In this document: one piece after another, positions 6,112-11,848 of the stretch
Position numbering within the stretch: position 1 is the stretch's first letter
How the letters are laid out: each line of letters opens with the position of its first letter
Assembly (NCBI GenBank): GCA_910588135.1
Contig: CAJUOT010000066.1
Coordinates: 1 to 12,718, forward strand
Direction of reading: 5' to 3'
DNA: 12,718 nt
Source: an uncultured Oscillospiraceae bacterium
Lineage (GTDB): Bacteria; Bacillota; Clostridia; Oscillospirales; Oscillospiraceae
Notes under the pieces: generated by a model
Seen by the model: only the letters and a program-made list of their open reading frames with translations
Databases searched by the model: none
Told to the model about the DNA's origin: nothing
Position numbers and translations under genes: made by a program

Positions 6112-7952
6112 TATGCCTCCCCCCCTTCCGCAACGAGCGCACGGTCGTCGCTGCTCATCTGAATATCGTAAATCTCCTTATAAATACCCGGCCTGGAAAT
6201 CAGCTCTCCATGGGTGCCCACATCCGCCACCCTTCCCCCATCCAGCACCAGAATGCGGTCAGCCTGCATCAGGGTGGTCACCCGGTGGGAGATGAGAACC
6301 ACCGTGGCCTGGGCCATGCGCTCTTTCAGCGCGGCGCGGATTCTGGCGTCCGTCTCGGCGTCCACGGCGGACAGCGAGTCGTCAAACACCATCACCGGCG
6401 CGTTTTGCAGCAGCATCCGGGCGATGGCCACCCGCTGCTTCTGCCCGCCGGACAGGGTGACGCCCCGCTCGCCCACCACCGTGCCGTACCCGTCGGCCAG
6501 CTCCGTGATGGCCTCGTCCACGCAGGCAATCCGGGCGGCGGCGCGCAGCTCCTCCTCCGGGGCGTCGGGGCGGGTGGCGGCGATGTTCTCCCGGATCGTC
6601 TGGGAGAACAGGAAGGGCTCCTGGAGCACCAGGCCGACCTGGCGGCGCAGCTCCTCCCGGGAGATGTCCCGGATGTCCACTCCGCCGATGGTGATGGTCC
6701 CCTGACCCTCTCCCAGGTCATACAGCCGGTCCAGCAGATGCACCAGGGTGGACTTGCCCGAGCCGGTCCCCCCCAGGATGGCAAAGGTACTCCCCCACGG
6801 GATGGTGAAGGACACGTCCTCCAGCACCTTCTGACCCTCGTAGCCGAAGCTCACATGGTCGAACACGATATCGCCGCCCAGCTTCACGCGCTTCGCCTCC
6901 GGGCCGTCCTTCTCCTCGGAAGAGTTGAGGATATAGCCCACCCGGTCCATGGACACCCCCGCCTTGCTCATGTCGGACAGCACCCGGCCCAGGGAGCGCA
7001 CCGGCCAGGTCAGGGCGCTGTTGTAGATCACGAAAGCCTGAAAGTCTCCCAGGGAGAGGGAGCCGTCCACCGCCGCCACCGTCCCGGCCACAATGACCGC
7101 CATCACCTGGAGGGCGGTGAGCAGGCTGCCGGAGGCCCAGTAGACGCTGAGCACATGGCCCAGCTTTACCCACAGCGCGGAAAAGCGGTCGTTTTTCTCT
7201 CCGAAGCGGTCGATCTCAAACCGCTCCCGGCCGAAGGCACGCACCACCCGCACGCCGGTGAGATTTTCCTGGGCGCAGGTGGTCAGCTCCCCCTCCGCCT
7301 CGTCGGCCACCTTGAACCGGGAGGAGATTTTGCCGTAGAACACCCCGGAGGCAATGCCCGTAACGGGGATGAACGCCAGCGACACCAGGGCCAGCCGCCA
7401 GTTCATGGCCAGCATGATGGCGGAGTACAGCACGATGAGAAACACCGTGCGCACCACCTCCATCAGCTGGTTGCAGACGAAGGTGCGGATGACCTCCACG
7501 TCGGAGGTGCACCGCTGGATGATGTCGCCGGTGGCGTGGGCGGTGTGCCACTCAAAGCTCAGGCGCTGGATGTGGCTGTACAGGTTGTCCCGGAGGCCCT
7601 TTACAAAACCCTCGGAGCCCTTGGACAGGTTGACGCGCATCCCGTAGATGCACACGCCCCGCACCGCCGCCGCCAGCACAACCGCCCCCGCCGCCAGCCA
7701 CAGGAAGGGCCGCGGATCGGTCCGGAGCTGGTCCAGCGGGATCAGCGGGCGAAGAAGCCCGGGCAGGTCGGGGGCTTTTCCCCCCAGCACCGAGTCCACG
7801 GTAAAGCTGATGATCTGGGGCACCAGGGCATTGCAGATGGTGTTCATCCAGGCCAGCAGCACCGCCCCGGCGAAAAACCCCCAGCACCCCCGCAGGTGGC
7901 GCAGGATCATGTCTGTCTTTTCCCGCCGGGACAGCTTGGTCTGTGTTTCCAT
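6111..7952 (-). CDS. Heterodimeric ABC multidrug exporter, subunit with the degenerate Walker B (BmrC/TM287-like)
   Basis: This 613-residue half-transporter is the first gene of the pair. Membrane helices span about 24-320 and the ATPase domain about 360-600. Walker A is GGTGSGKST (394-402), the Q-loop is Q444, the signature is canonical LSGGQ (500-504) and the H-loop is H556. Walker B is VMVFDD (520-525), with aspartate D525 where the catalytic glutamate belongs. With the partner's LSTGE this makes one weak and one active ATP site, the known arrangement of heterodimeric exporters. AAAGGAG (7959-7965) lies 6 bases before ATG. Upstream are an attenuator-type terminator and a short leader ORF, which suggests expression is induced when leader translation is disturbed, as shown for bmrCD in B. 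subtilis. That regulatory role is inferred. Confidence 0.93.
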   Translation of the reverse strand: METQTKLSRREKTDMILRHLRGCWGFFAGAVLLAWMNTICNALVPQIISFTVDSVLGGKAPDLPGLLRPLIPLDQLRTDPRPFLWLAAGAVVLAAAVRGVCIYGMRVNLSKGSEGFVKGLRDNLYSHIQRLSFEWHTAHATGDIIQRCTSDVEVIRTFVCNQLMEVVRTVFLIVLYSAIMLAMNWRLALVSLAFIPVTGIASGVFYGKISSRFKVADEAEGELTTCAQENLTGVRVVRAFGRERFEIDRFGEKNDRFSALWVKLGHVLSVYWASGSLLTALQVMAVIVAGTVAAVDGSLSLGDFQAFVIYNSALTWPVRSLGRVLSDMSKAGVSMDRVGYILNSSEEKDGPEAKRVKLGGDIVFDHVSFGYEGQKVLEDVSFTIPWGSTFAILGGTGSGKSTLVHLLDRLYDLGEGQGTITIGGVDIRDISREELRRQVGLVLQEPFLFSQTIRENIAATRPDAPEEELRAAARIACVDEAITELADGYGTVVGERGVTLSGGQKQRVAIARMLLQNAPVMVFDDSLSAVDAETDARIRAALKERMAQATVVLISHRVTTLMQADRILVLDGGRVADVGTHGELISRPGIYKEIYDIQMSSDDRALVAEGGEA

Positions 7953-7978
7953 ACAGTTCTCCTTTCCCTCATGGACGC

Positions 7979-8009
7979 AAAAAGCGCCCCTTCCGGATAG
8001 AAGGGACGC
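7979..8009 (-). terminator. Intrinsic terminator (attenuator) in the ABC leader
   Basis: On the minus strand, GCGTCCCTTC (8009-8000) pairs with GAAGGGGCGC (7993-7984) over 10 positions with one G-U, loop TATCCG, followed by TTTTT (7983-7979). It lies only 27 bp before the ABC start codon and after the leader ORF, so unconditional termination would silence the operon. That position points to an attenuator. Its 5' arm can also pair with codons 6-8 of the leader ORF. Confidence 0.8.
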
Positions 8010-8017
8010 CGCATACC

Positions 8018-8119
8018 AACATCATGGCAGGACTGGAAGTTTGACTACTCCATCCCCCAGGCGCGCAAATATCCCAACAATCCAATATTCGTTCCCTTGG
8101 TTCCCTTCCATACGATGTT
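8018..8119 (-). promoter_or_regulatory. Alternative RNA pairings within the ABC leader (anti-terminator candidates)
   Basis: On the minus strand, leader codons 6-8 (TGGAAGGGA, 8110-8102) can pair with TCCCTTCTA (8006-7998), the 5' arm and loop of the terminator: nine positions with one G-U. Overlapping this, codons 3-6 (8119-8108) can pair with CCATGATGTT (8027-8018): ten pairs around a 2-nt bulge. These helices and the terminator cannot all coexist, so ribosome position on the leader would decide which forms. The pairings are visible; their use is inferred. Confidence 0.5.
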
Positions 8120-8125
8120 CGCCAT
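8045..8125 (-). CDS. Short leader peptide (26 residues) upstream of the ABC exporter
   Basis: This ORF is too short for usual gene finders but is well supported. AAAGGAGG (8141-8134) sits 8 bases before ATG, and a strong promoter lies just upstream. The peptide begins MANIVWKGTKGTN and ends LLGYLRAWGME, with stop TAG. It has no signal peptide and is not a convincing membrane helix. It is followed by an intrinsic terminator and then the ABC genes. In B. subtilis, the leader peptide BmrB controls bmrCD by ribosome-mediated attenuation, and similar short leaders precede many antibiotic-responsive efflux and ABC-F genes. By that analogy its translation, rather than its product, is probably what matters. 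I see no sequence match to BmrB. It could instead be an unrelated small protein. Confidence 0.7.
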   Translation of the reverse strand: MANIVWKGTKGTNIGLLGYLRAWGME

Positions 8126-8136
8126 GTTGCGCGCCT
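8059..8136 (-). repeat. 10-bp inverted repeat pairing the leader ribosome site with codons 20-22
   Basis: On the minus strand, AGGCGCGCAA (8136-8127) overlaps the end of the AAAGGAGG site and the spacer before ATG. It is perfectly complementary to TTGCGCGCCT (8068-8059), which contains codons 20-22 of the leader. The helix would bury part of the ribosome site unless a ribosome covers the end of the leader ORF. Confidence 0.65.
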
Positions 8137-8164
8137 CCTTTCAAAATAATTTACAGCGTTGCCA

Positions 8165-8193
8165 AGTATATCCCTTTCCCCCGGGGTTGTCAA
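8165..8193 (-). promoter_or_regulatory. Promoter of the leader-ABC exporter operon
   Basis: On the minus strand, consensus TTGACA (8193-8188), a 17-bp spacer and TATACT (8170-8165) predict a start near 8158, about 206 nt before the first ABC gene and 33 nt before the leader ORF. Confidence 0.8.
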
Positions 8194-8222
8194 CCCTTTT
8201 TTTCAAAACGGGGCCTTTCCAT

Positions 8223-8257
8223 TTGCGGCGGGCGGGAGAATCCCCCGCCCGCCGCAA
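8223..8257. repeat. Perfect 14-bp GC-rich hairpin between the DUF2812 gene and the ABC promoter
   Basis: Arms 8223-8236 and 8244-8257 pair perfectly with a 7-base loop. It begins 8 bp after the DUF2812 stop. Neither strand shows a U-tract right after the stem, so it may be an atypical terminator or a 3'-end stabiliser for the padR-DUF2812 mRNA. Confidence 0.65.
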
Positions 8258-8264
8258 TCCGCGT

Positions 8265-9662
8265 TCAGCTTCCCAGCCTCTCCCCCACCACCGCCATCTG
8301 GGCGGGGGTGGGGCCATCCTCCCCGAAGTTGAAGACCAGCTCCACCACCCTCCCCTCGTACCGCAGCAGATAGCGGTTGGACCGCCCGCCGTCCCGGTAC
8401 AGCTGCCTGTACGCCTCCTCCGCCCCCCAGGGGGCGGGGTCCATGGGTTCATACAGTTTCCGGTGGGAATCGTCCACCCGCCGCTGGTCGTCCCACCGGC
8501 GGTACTGCCCCTCCCAGCACAGGCCGGACAGGAATGGGAGCCTGGGCCGGACAACGATATAGACTAGGCTGGGAATCTGGTCATAGTCCTCCTCATCAAA
8601 CCGCGGGCCCTGGCGGCCCACCGTCCTCACCGCCAGAGGGGAGCTTTTCTCCTGCCGCTCCCGGCAGTAAAGCCCATAGTCGGAATCCACCAGGTCCTCC
8701 ACCGTCAGGGGCAGCGCATCCTGGTGGAACACATAACTCTGCCCATCGTGCTCATAGGTCCCGCAGCCGTCCCCAAACCAGTTGCGGTTTCTGCCCTCCT
8801 GCTCCAGGCAGACCGCCGCCGTCATAACCACAAAGGATAACGTAAAGCAGGCCGCGTGGGAGATGGTCCGGCTGGTCTTGGCGGGCTTTTTCCGGCGCTT
8901 GAACAGCTGCCTACCGCTGTAAATCAGGAACGCGATGGCACAGATGCCCACGGCGCGCACCCCTATGACGGCGGCGGTGAGCCCGGGGACGGACAGAAGG
9001 CTCGCTGTCAGAGAGGCCACAATCCACAGGCGGATGATCCACTCCACCCGAGCGCAGCTGGGGGTGGGCAGCAGTTCCCCCCACTCCGCCGCTTTCTTTG
9101 CCCGGATATGCCAAAGCTCATAGCGGCCCACGTCCAGCGCACACACCGCAAAGAGCCCCAGCAGCGCTATGCCCCCCCAGAACAGGCTGCCATCGGCCAG
9201 GACGTTCACCGGATCGCTGCTCCACAGTTCGGCCAGCAGCCAGCCGTACATCAGAAGCACCGCCATCACCGTCAAATTATAGGGCAGGAAGCGGCTTTTC
9301 GCCATGCGGTGGATGGAGTCCACCGACACCACCGGGTCGGTCTCAATGGGGACAGGGTTCTTCTGTTCATTGTAAAACACCTGCATCTGGGCCGACGAGG
9401 CCGCCAGCGTCCAGCCGGTGTGGGCACAGAAATCATAGAAGGTCTTTTGCCCCTCCGAAGGCTCCGGGTCGTACTCAGACGCCTCGAGAAAGCAGCACAC
9501 GCTGAACGTCAGCTTTTGTGGTTCAATCCGGCGGTAGCTCCAGAAAAATGGCCCGATTTCATCCAGCATCCACCCTTGCGCCGCCATCTTCTCCAGGCGG
9601 CGCTCAATGCCGGCGCAGTTGTAAAATGGGAACTGCTCCAGTCGGCGTTTTCTGTCCTTCAT
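8265..9662 (-). CDS. DUF2812-domain membrane protein, partner of PadR
   Basis: This 465-residue protein starts with a DUF2812 domain (about 10-105), recognised by FPFYNCAGIERRLEKMAAQG followed by WMLDEI and the beta-rich YRRIEPQKLTFSV. About five membrane helices follow (near 126-146, 159-177, 207-225, 229-250 and 268-286). After them comes a C-terminal soluble domain of about 180 residues that I do not recognise. DUF2812 proteins are known mainly as membrane partners encoded next to PadR repressors; their biochemical role is unknown. Here the ATG lies 2 bases after the padR stop, with its ribosome site (GGGGG) inside the end of padR, so translation is coupled. A function in sensing or envelope stress is plausible but not shown by the sequence. 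A strong hairpin follows the stop. Confidence 0.85.
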   Translation of the reverse strand: MKDRKRRLEQFPFYNCAGIERRLEKMAAQGWMLDEIGPFFWSYRRIEPQKLTFSVCCFLEASEYDPEPSEGQKTFYDFCAHTGWTLAASSAQMQVFYNEQKNPVPIETDPVVSVDSIHRMAKSRFLPYNLTVMAVLLMYGWLLAELWSSDPVNVLADGSLFWGGIALLGLFAVCALDVGRYELWHIRAKKAAEWGELLPTPSCARVEWIIRLWIVASLTASLLSVPGLTAAVIGVRAVGICAIAFLIYSGRQLFKRRKKPAKTSRTISHAACFTLSFVVMTAAVCLEQEGRNRNWFGDGCGTYEHDGQSYVFHQDALPLTVEDLVDSDYGLYCRERQEKSSPLAVRTVGRQGPRFDEEDYDQIPSLVYIVVRPRLPFLSGLCWEGQYRRWDDQRRVDDSHRKLYEPMDPAPWGAEEAYRQLYRDGGRSNRYLLRYEGRVVELVFNFGEDGPTPAQMAVVGERLGS

Positions 9663-9664
9663 TT

Positions 9665-9982
9665 CTACTTACCCCCTTCGAACGCCTGGCGGTAGTCCTC
9701 CGCCTGGGCGCAGATACGCGCGTATTCCCGGCGCAGCGTCTCCCGGCCGAACTCTGTCAGCAGGTAGCTGCGCCTGCGCCCCTCCACCCGGGTCTCCCGG
9801 ATCATCCCCGCCTGCGCAAACTGCTCCAGCAGATTGTACAGCGTGCCCGAGCCCACACCCACCCGCCCCCCGGTCATGGCGGGCACCCGGTCCAGAATGT
9901 CCATGCCGCAGCATTCCTCCCTCAGGCACAAAAGGATGTAGAACATCTGCTCCGTCAGCGTCTGAAATTTCGCCCTGGGCAT
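9665..9982 (-). CDS. PadR-family transcriptional repressor
   Basis: This 105-residue winged-helix regulator has the PadR pattern: helices at about 8-36, the recognition segment VGSGTLYNLLEQFAQAGMI (43-61) and the wing RETRVEGRRRSYLLTEFG (62-79), then a short C-terminal dimer helix. The frame stays open upstream as far as 10087, but that longer start would lie upstream of a consensus promoter. I therefore chose ATG 9982, which has AAAGGGGGG (9991-9999) eight bases ahead. PadR proteins usually repress their own operon and release DNA on binding a small molecule. Two identical palindromes overlap its promoter, consistent with autoregulation. It heads an operon with the DUF2812 gene. The divergent MATE gene has no copy of the palindrome at its promoter. 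Confidence 0.92.
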   Translation of the reverse strand: MPRAKFQTLTEQMFYILLCLREECCGMDILDRVPAMTGGRVGVGSGTLYNLLEQFAQAGMIRETRVEGRRRSYLLTEFGRETLRREYARICAQAEDYRQAFEGGK

Positions 9983-9999
9983 GCGCCGCACCCCCCTTT

Positions 10000-10012
10000 C
10001 TCGAATATCGAG
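10000..10012. promoter_or_regulatory. Palindromic operator 1 (PadR candidate)
   Basis: CTCGAATATCGAG is a 5-3-5 palindrome (CTCGA / TCGAG). It lies just downstream of the predicted padR transcription start (about +6 to +18) and is identical to a second copy centred 33 bp away, about three helical turns. Confidence 0.75.
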
Positions 10013-10024
10013 TATTCTGACCTC

Positions 10025-10053
10025 ATTATATCCTCGAATATCGAGTTTGTCAA
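10025..10053 (-). promoter_or_regulatory. padR-DUF2812 promoter
   Basis: On the minus strand, TTGACA (10053-10048), a 17-bp spacer and TATAAT (10030-10025) are a full consensus match, with a predicted start near 10018. The spacer carries operator 2, so repressor binding would block RNA polymerase. Confidence 0.9.
10033..10045. promoter_or_regulatory. Palindromic operator 2 (PadR candidate)
   Basis: This second exact copy of CTCGAATATCGAG sits inside the -35/-10 spacer of the padR promoter. Its position is that of a classical repressor site. Confidence 0.8.
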
Positions 10054-10111
10054 GGCCGGCCCGCCCAAAGTTTTTTCTTTCGGGCATTCAGATGAAACTT
10101 TTCCCCTCCCA

Positions 10112-10140
10112 TTGACAAAAAAACCTGTTTCCTCTATAAT
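10112..10140 (+). promoter_or_regulatory. Promoter of the complete MATE gene
   Basis: TTGACA (10112-10117), 17 bp and TATAAT (10135-10140) are a full consensus match, predicting a start near 10147 and a leader of about 53 nt. It is about 60 bp from the divergent padR promoter and has no operator copy, so it may be constitutive. Confidence 0.88.
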
Positions 10141-10199
10141 TATGTGCTGTTGTGATTGTTTTTTGAATAAAGTTTAATTGGGAAAAGGAGGGGTTTCCT

Positions 10200-11588
10200 G
10201 TGGAACGGCCCGAAGGCGAAAACAAAATGGGCGTCATGCCGGTCAACCGGCTGCTGCTGAATATGGCCATCCCTATCATGATCTCCATGCTGGTACAGGC
10301 CCTTTACAACGTGGTGGACAGCTACTTCGTCTCCAAGGTCAGCCAGGACGCGCTGAACGCGGTGTCCCTGGCCTTTCCGGTGCAGAACCTGATGATCGCC
10401 GTCAGCGTGGGCACCGGGGTGGGCGTCAACGCCCTGCTGGCCCGGAGCCTGGGCCAGGGTGACCGGGAAAAGGTCAACCGCTCGGCGGTGAACGGCATTT
10501 TTCTGGCGGCGATGAGCTGCCTGGTGTTCATGGCGCTGGGGCTCACCTGCTCCCGGCTGTTCTACACCATTCAGACCGATATCCCCGGCATCATTGACTA
10601 TGGCGAGGACTATCTCACCATTGTGTGCGGAGTGAGCATGGGCCTGTTCGGCGCGGTGACCATGGAACGGCTGCTTCAGGCCACGGGACGCACCTTTTAT
10701 ACCATGATCGCCCAGGCGGCGGGGGCCCTGACCAACATCATCCTGGACCCAATCCTTATTTTCGGCCTGGGCCCCTTCCCAAGGATGGAGGTGGCGGGCG
10801 CCGCCCTGGCCACCGTCATCGGCCAGATTTTAGGCTGCTGCGTTTCCATCTTTTTCAACGCCACCCGCAACCCGGACATCAAAATGTCCTTCCGGGGCTT
10901 CCGCCCTCACGGCTCCACCATCCGGGAGATCTACTCCGTGGGACTGCCCTCCATCGTGATGCAGTCCATCGGCTCCGTGATGGTGTTCGGCATGAATCAG
11001 ATTCTCATCGCCTTCACCGACACCGCCACGGCGGTGTTCGGGGTGTATTTCAAGCTCCAGTCCTTTTTCTTCATGCCCGTGTTTGGCCTGAACAACGGCA
11101 TGGTGCCCATCGTGGCTTACAACTTCGGGGCCCGCAAGCCAGACCGCATCATCAAGACCATCAAGCTCAGCGTGATGTACGCCACCATCCTCATGGTCAT
11201 CGGCTTCGCCGTGTTCCAGCTGTTCCCCGGCCCCCTGCTGGACATATTCCGCTCGGAGGAGGATGCGGCGGGCGGCCTTCTGACCATTGGCATACCCGCC
11301 CTGCGCATTATCTCCTACAGCTGGCTGCTGGCGGGCTTCGGCATTGTGTCCGGGTCGGTATTCCAGGCCTTGGACCACGGAGTGCTCAGCCTGACCACTT
11401 CGCTGGTGCGCCAGCTCATCGTCCTGCTGCCCGTGGCTTTCCTCCTGGCCCGCCTGTTCGGGAACCTGGACGTGGTGTGGCTGGCCTTTCCCATCGCGGA
11501 GCTGTTTTCCTGCACCCTGTGCGCCATCTTCATGCGCCGGGTATACCGGCAGGATATCCTGCCCCTGCGGGCCCAGGCGGAACATTGA
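10200..11588 (+). CDS. MATE-family multidrug efflux transporter
   Basis: This 462-residue inner-membrane antiporter has about 12 hydrophobic helices in two related halves. The first half shows PIMISMLVQALYNVVDSYFV, typical of the MATE N-terminus. The second half shows GLNNGMVPIVAYNFGARK. Length matches the family (about 450). It belongs to the MepA/NorM/DinF-like group that exports cationic compounds using Na+ or H+; which ion and which substrate cannot be told. The start is GTG at 10200, chosen because AAGGAGGGG (10185-10193) is well placed before it; the next in-frame ATG (10227) lacks such a site. It has its own strong promoter, is divergent from padR, and shows no clear terminator before the metK promoter 34 bp after its stop. 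Confidence 0.95.
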   Translation: MERPEGENKMGVMPVNRLLLNMAIPIMISMLVQALYNVVDSYFVSKVSQDALNAVSLAFPVQNLMIAVSVGTGVGVNALLARSLGQGDREKVNRSAVNGIFLAAMSCLVFMALGLTCSRLFYTIQTDIPGIIDYGEDYLTIVCGVSMGLFGAVTMERLLQATGRTFYTMIAQAAGALTNIILDPILIFGLGPFPRMEVAGAALATVIGQILGCCVSIFFNATRNPDIKMSFRGFRPHGSTIREIYSVGLPSIVMQSIGSVMVFGMNQILIAFTDTATAVFGVYFKLQSFFFMPVFGLNNGMVPIVAYNFGARKPDRIIKTIKLSVMYATILMVIGFAVFQLFPGPLLDIFRSEEDAAGGLLTIGIPALRIISYSWLLAGFGIVSGSVFQALDHGVLSLTTSLVRQLIVLLPVAFLLARLFGNLDVVWLAFPIAELFSCTLCAIFMRRVYRQDILPLRAQAEH

Positions 11589-11621
11589 CGCGGGGTTTTA
11601 CAATTTCGCCATAACTGCCCA

Positions 11622-11649
11622 TTGACATTGCCCCGCGGCATGATATAAT
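11622..11649 (+). promoter_or_regulatory. metK promoter
   Basis: TTGACA (11622-11627), a 16-bp spacer and TATAAT (11644-11649) predict a start near 11656, about 15 nt before the riboswitch. A 7-bp inverted repeat (CGCGGGG 11589-11595 with CCCCGCG 11631-11637) has its right arm in the spacer; its meaning is unclear. Confidence 0.88.
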
Positions 11650-11670
11650 AGGGGTGTACAAGTGAATATC

Positions 11671-11760
11671 CCTTATCAAGAGTGGCGGAGGGACCGGCCC
11701 GATGAAGCCACGGCAACCTGCTTTGCAAGGTGCCAAGTCCGGCGGAAACGCGAGATGAGG
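11671..11760 (+). promoter_or_regulatory. SAM-I (S-box) riboswitch aptamer
   Basis: The aptamer carries the conserved S-box core: CTTATCAAGAG, GGAGGGACCGGCCCGATGAAG, CGGCAACC, AAGGTGCCAAGTCC and GAGATGAGG. The closing helix P1 pairs 11671-11677 with 11754-11760. It binds S-adenosylmethionine, and in this family SAM binding favours the downstream terminator, so metK is switched off when SAM is plentiful. Its place directly before metK makes the assignment essentially certain. Confidence 0.97.
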
Positions 11761-11778
11761 AAAGTCCCTGGAACCTCC

Positions 11779-11809
11779 AGCCCCCGCCGAATCCGGCGGG
11801 GGCTTTTTT
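11779..11809 (+). terminator. Riboswitch expression-platform terminator
   Basis: An 11-bp GC-rich stem (11779-11789 with 11794-11804) and loop AATC are followed by TTTTTT. It lies between the SAM aptamer and metK and is the off-state structure. Some pairing between the GAGG at the end of P1 and the CCTC at about 11774-11777 could help form the anti-terminator. Confidence 0.92.
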
Positions 11810-11848
11810 CAGCCCCGTTTCCCCTACCAGAAGAAAGGAGAAAAAATC

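Noticed and set aside
4483..8000. Two long plus-strand open frames (4483-6162 and 6210-8000)
   Set aside because: Both mirror the ABC genes, whose motifs are unambiguous. Their His/Gln/Gly-rich translations have no recognisable fold.
9983..10087. Longer N-terminal start for PadR at 10087
   Set aside because: It would begin upstream of the consensus promoter and both operators, and the extra 35 residues do not fit the PadR fold. ATG 9982 has a good ribosome site.
3..11588. The two MATE genes as one broken or duplicated gene
   Set aside because: They are about 10 kb apart, differ clearly in sequence, and the left one is cut only by the window edge.
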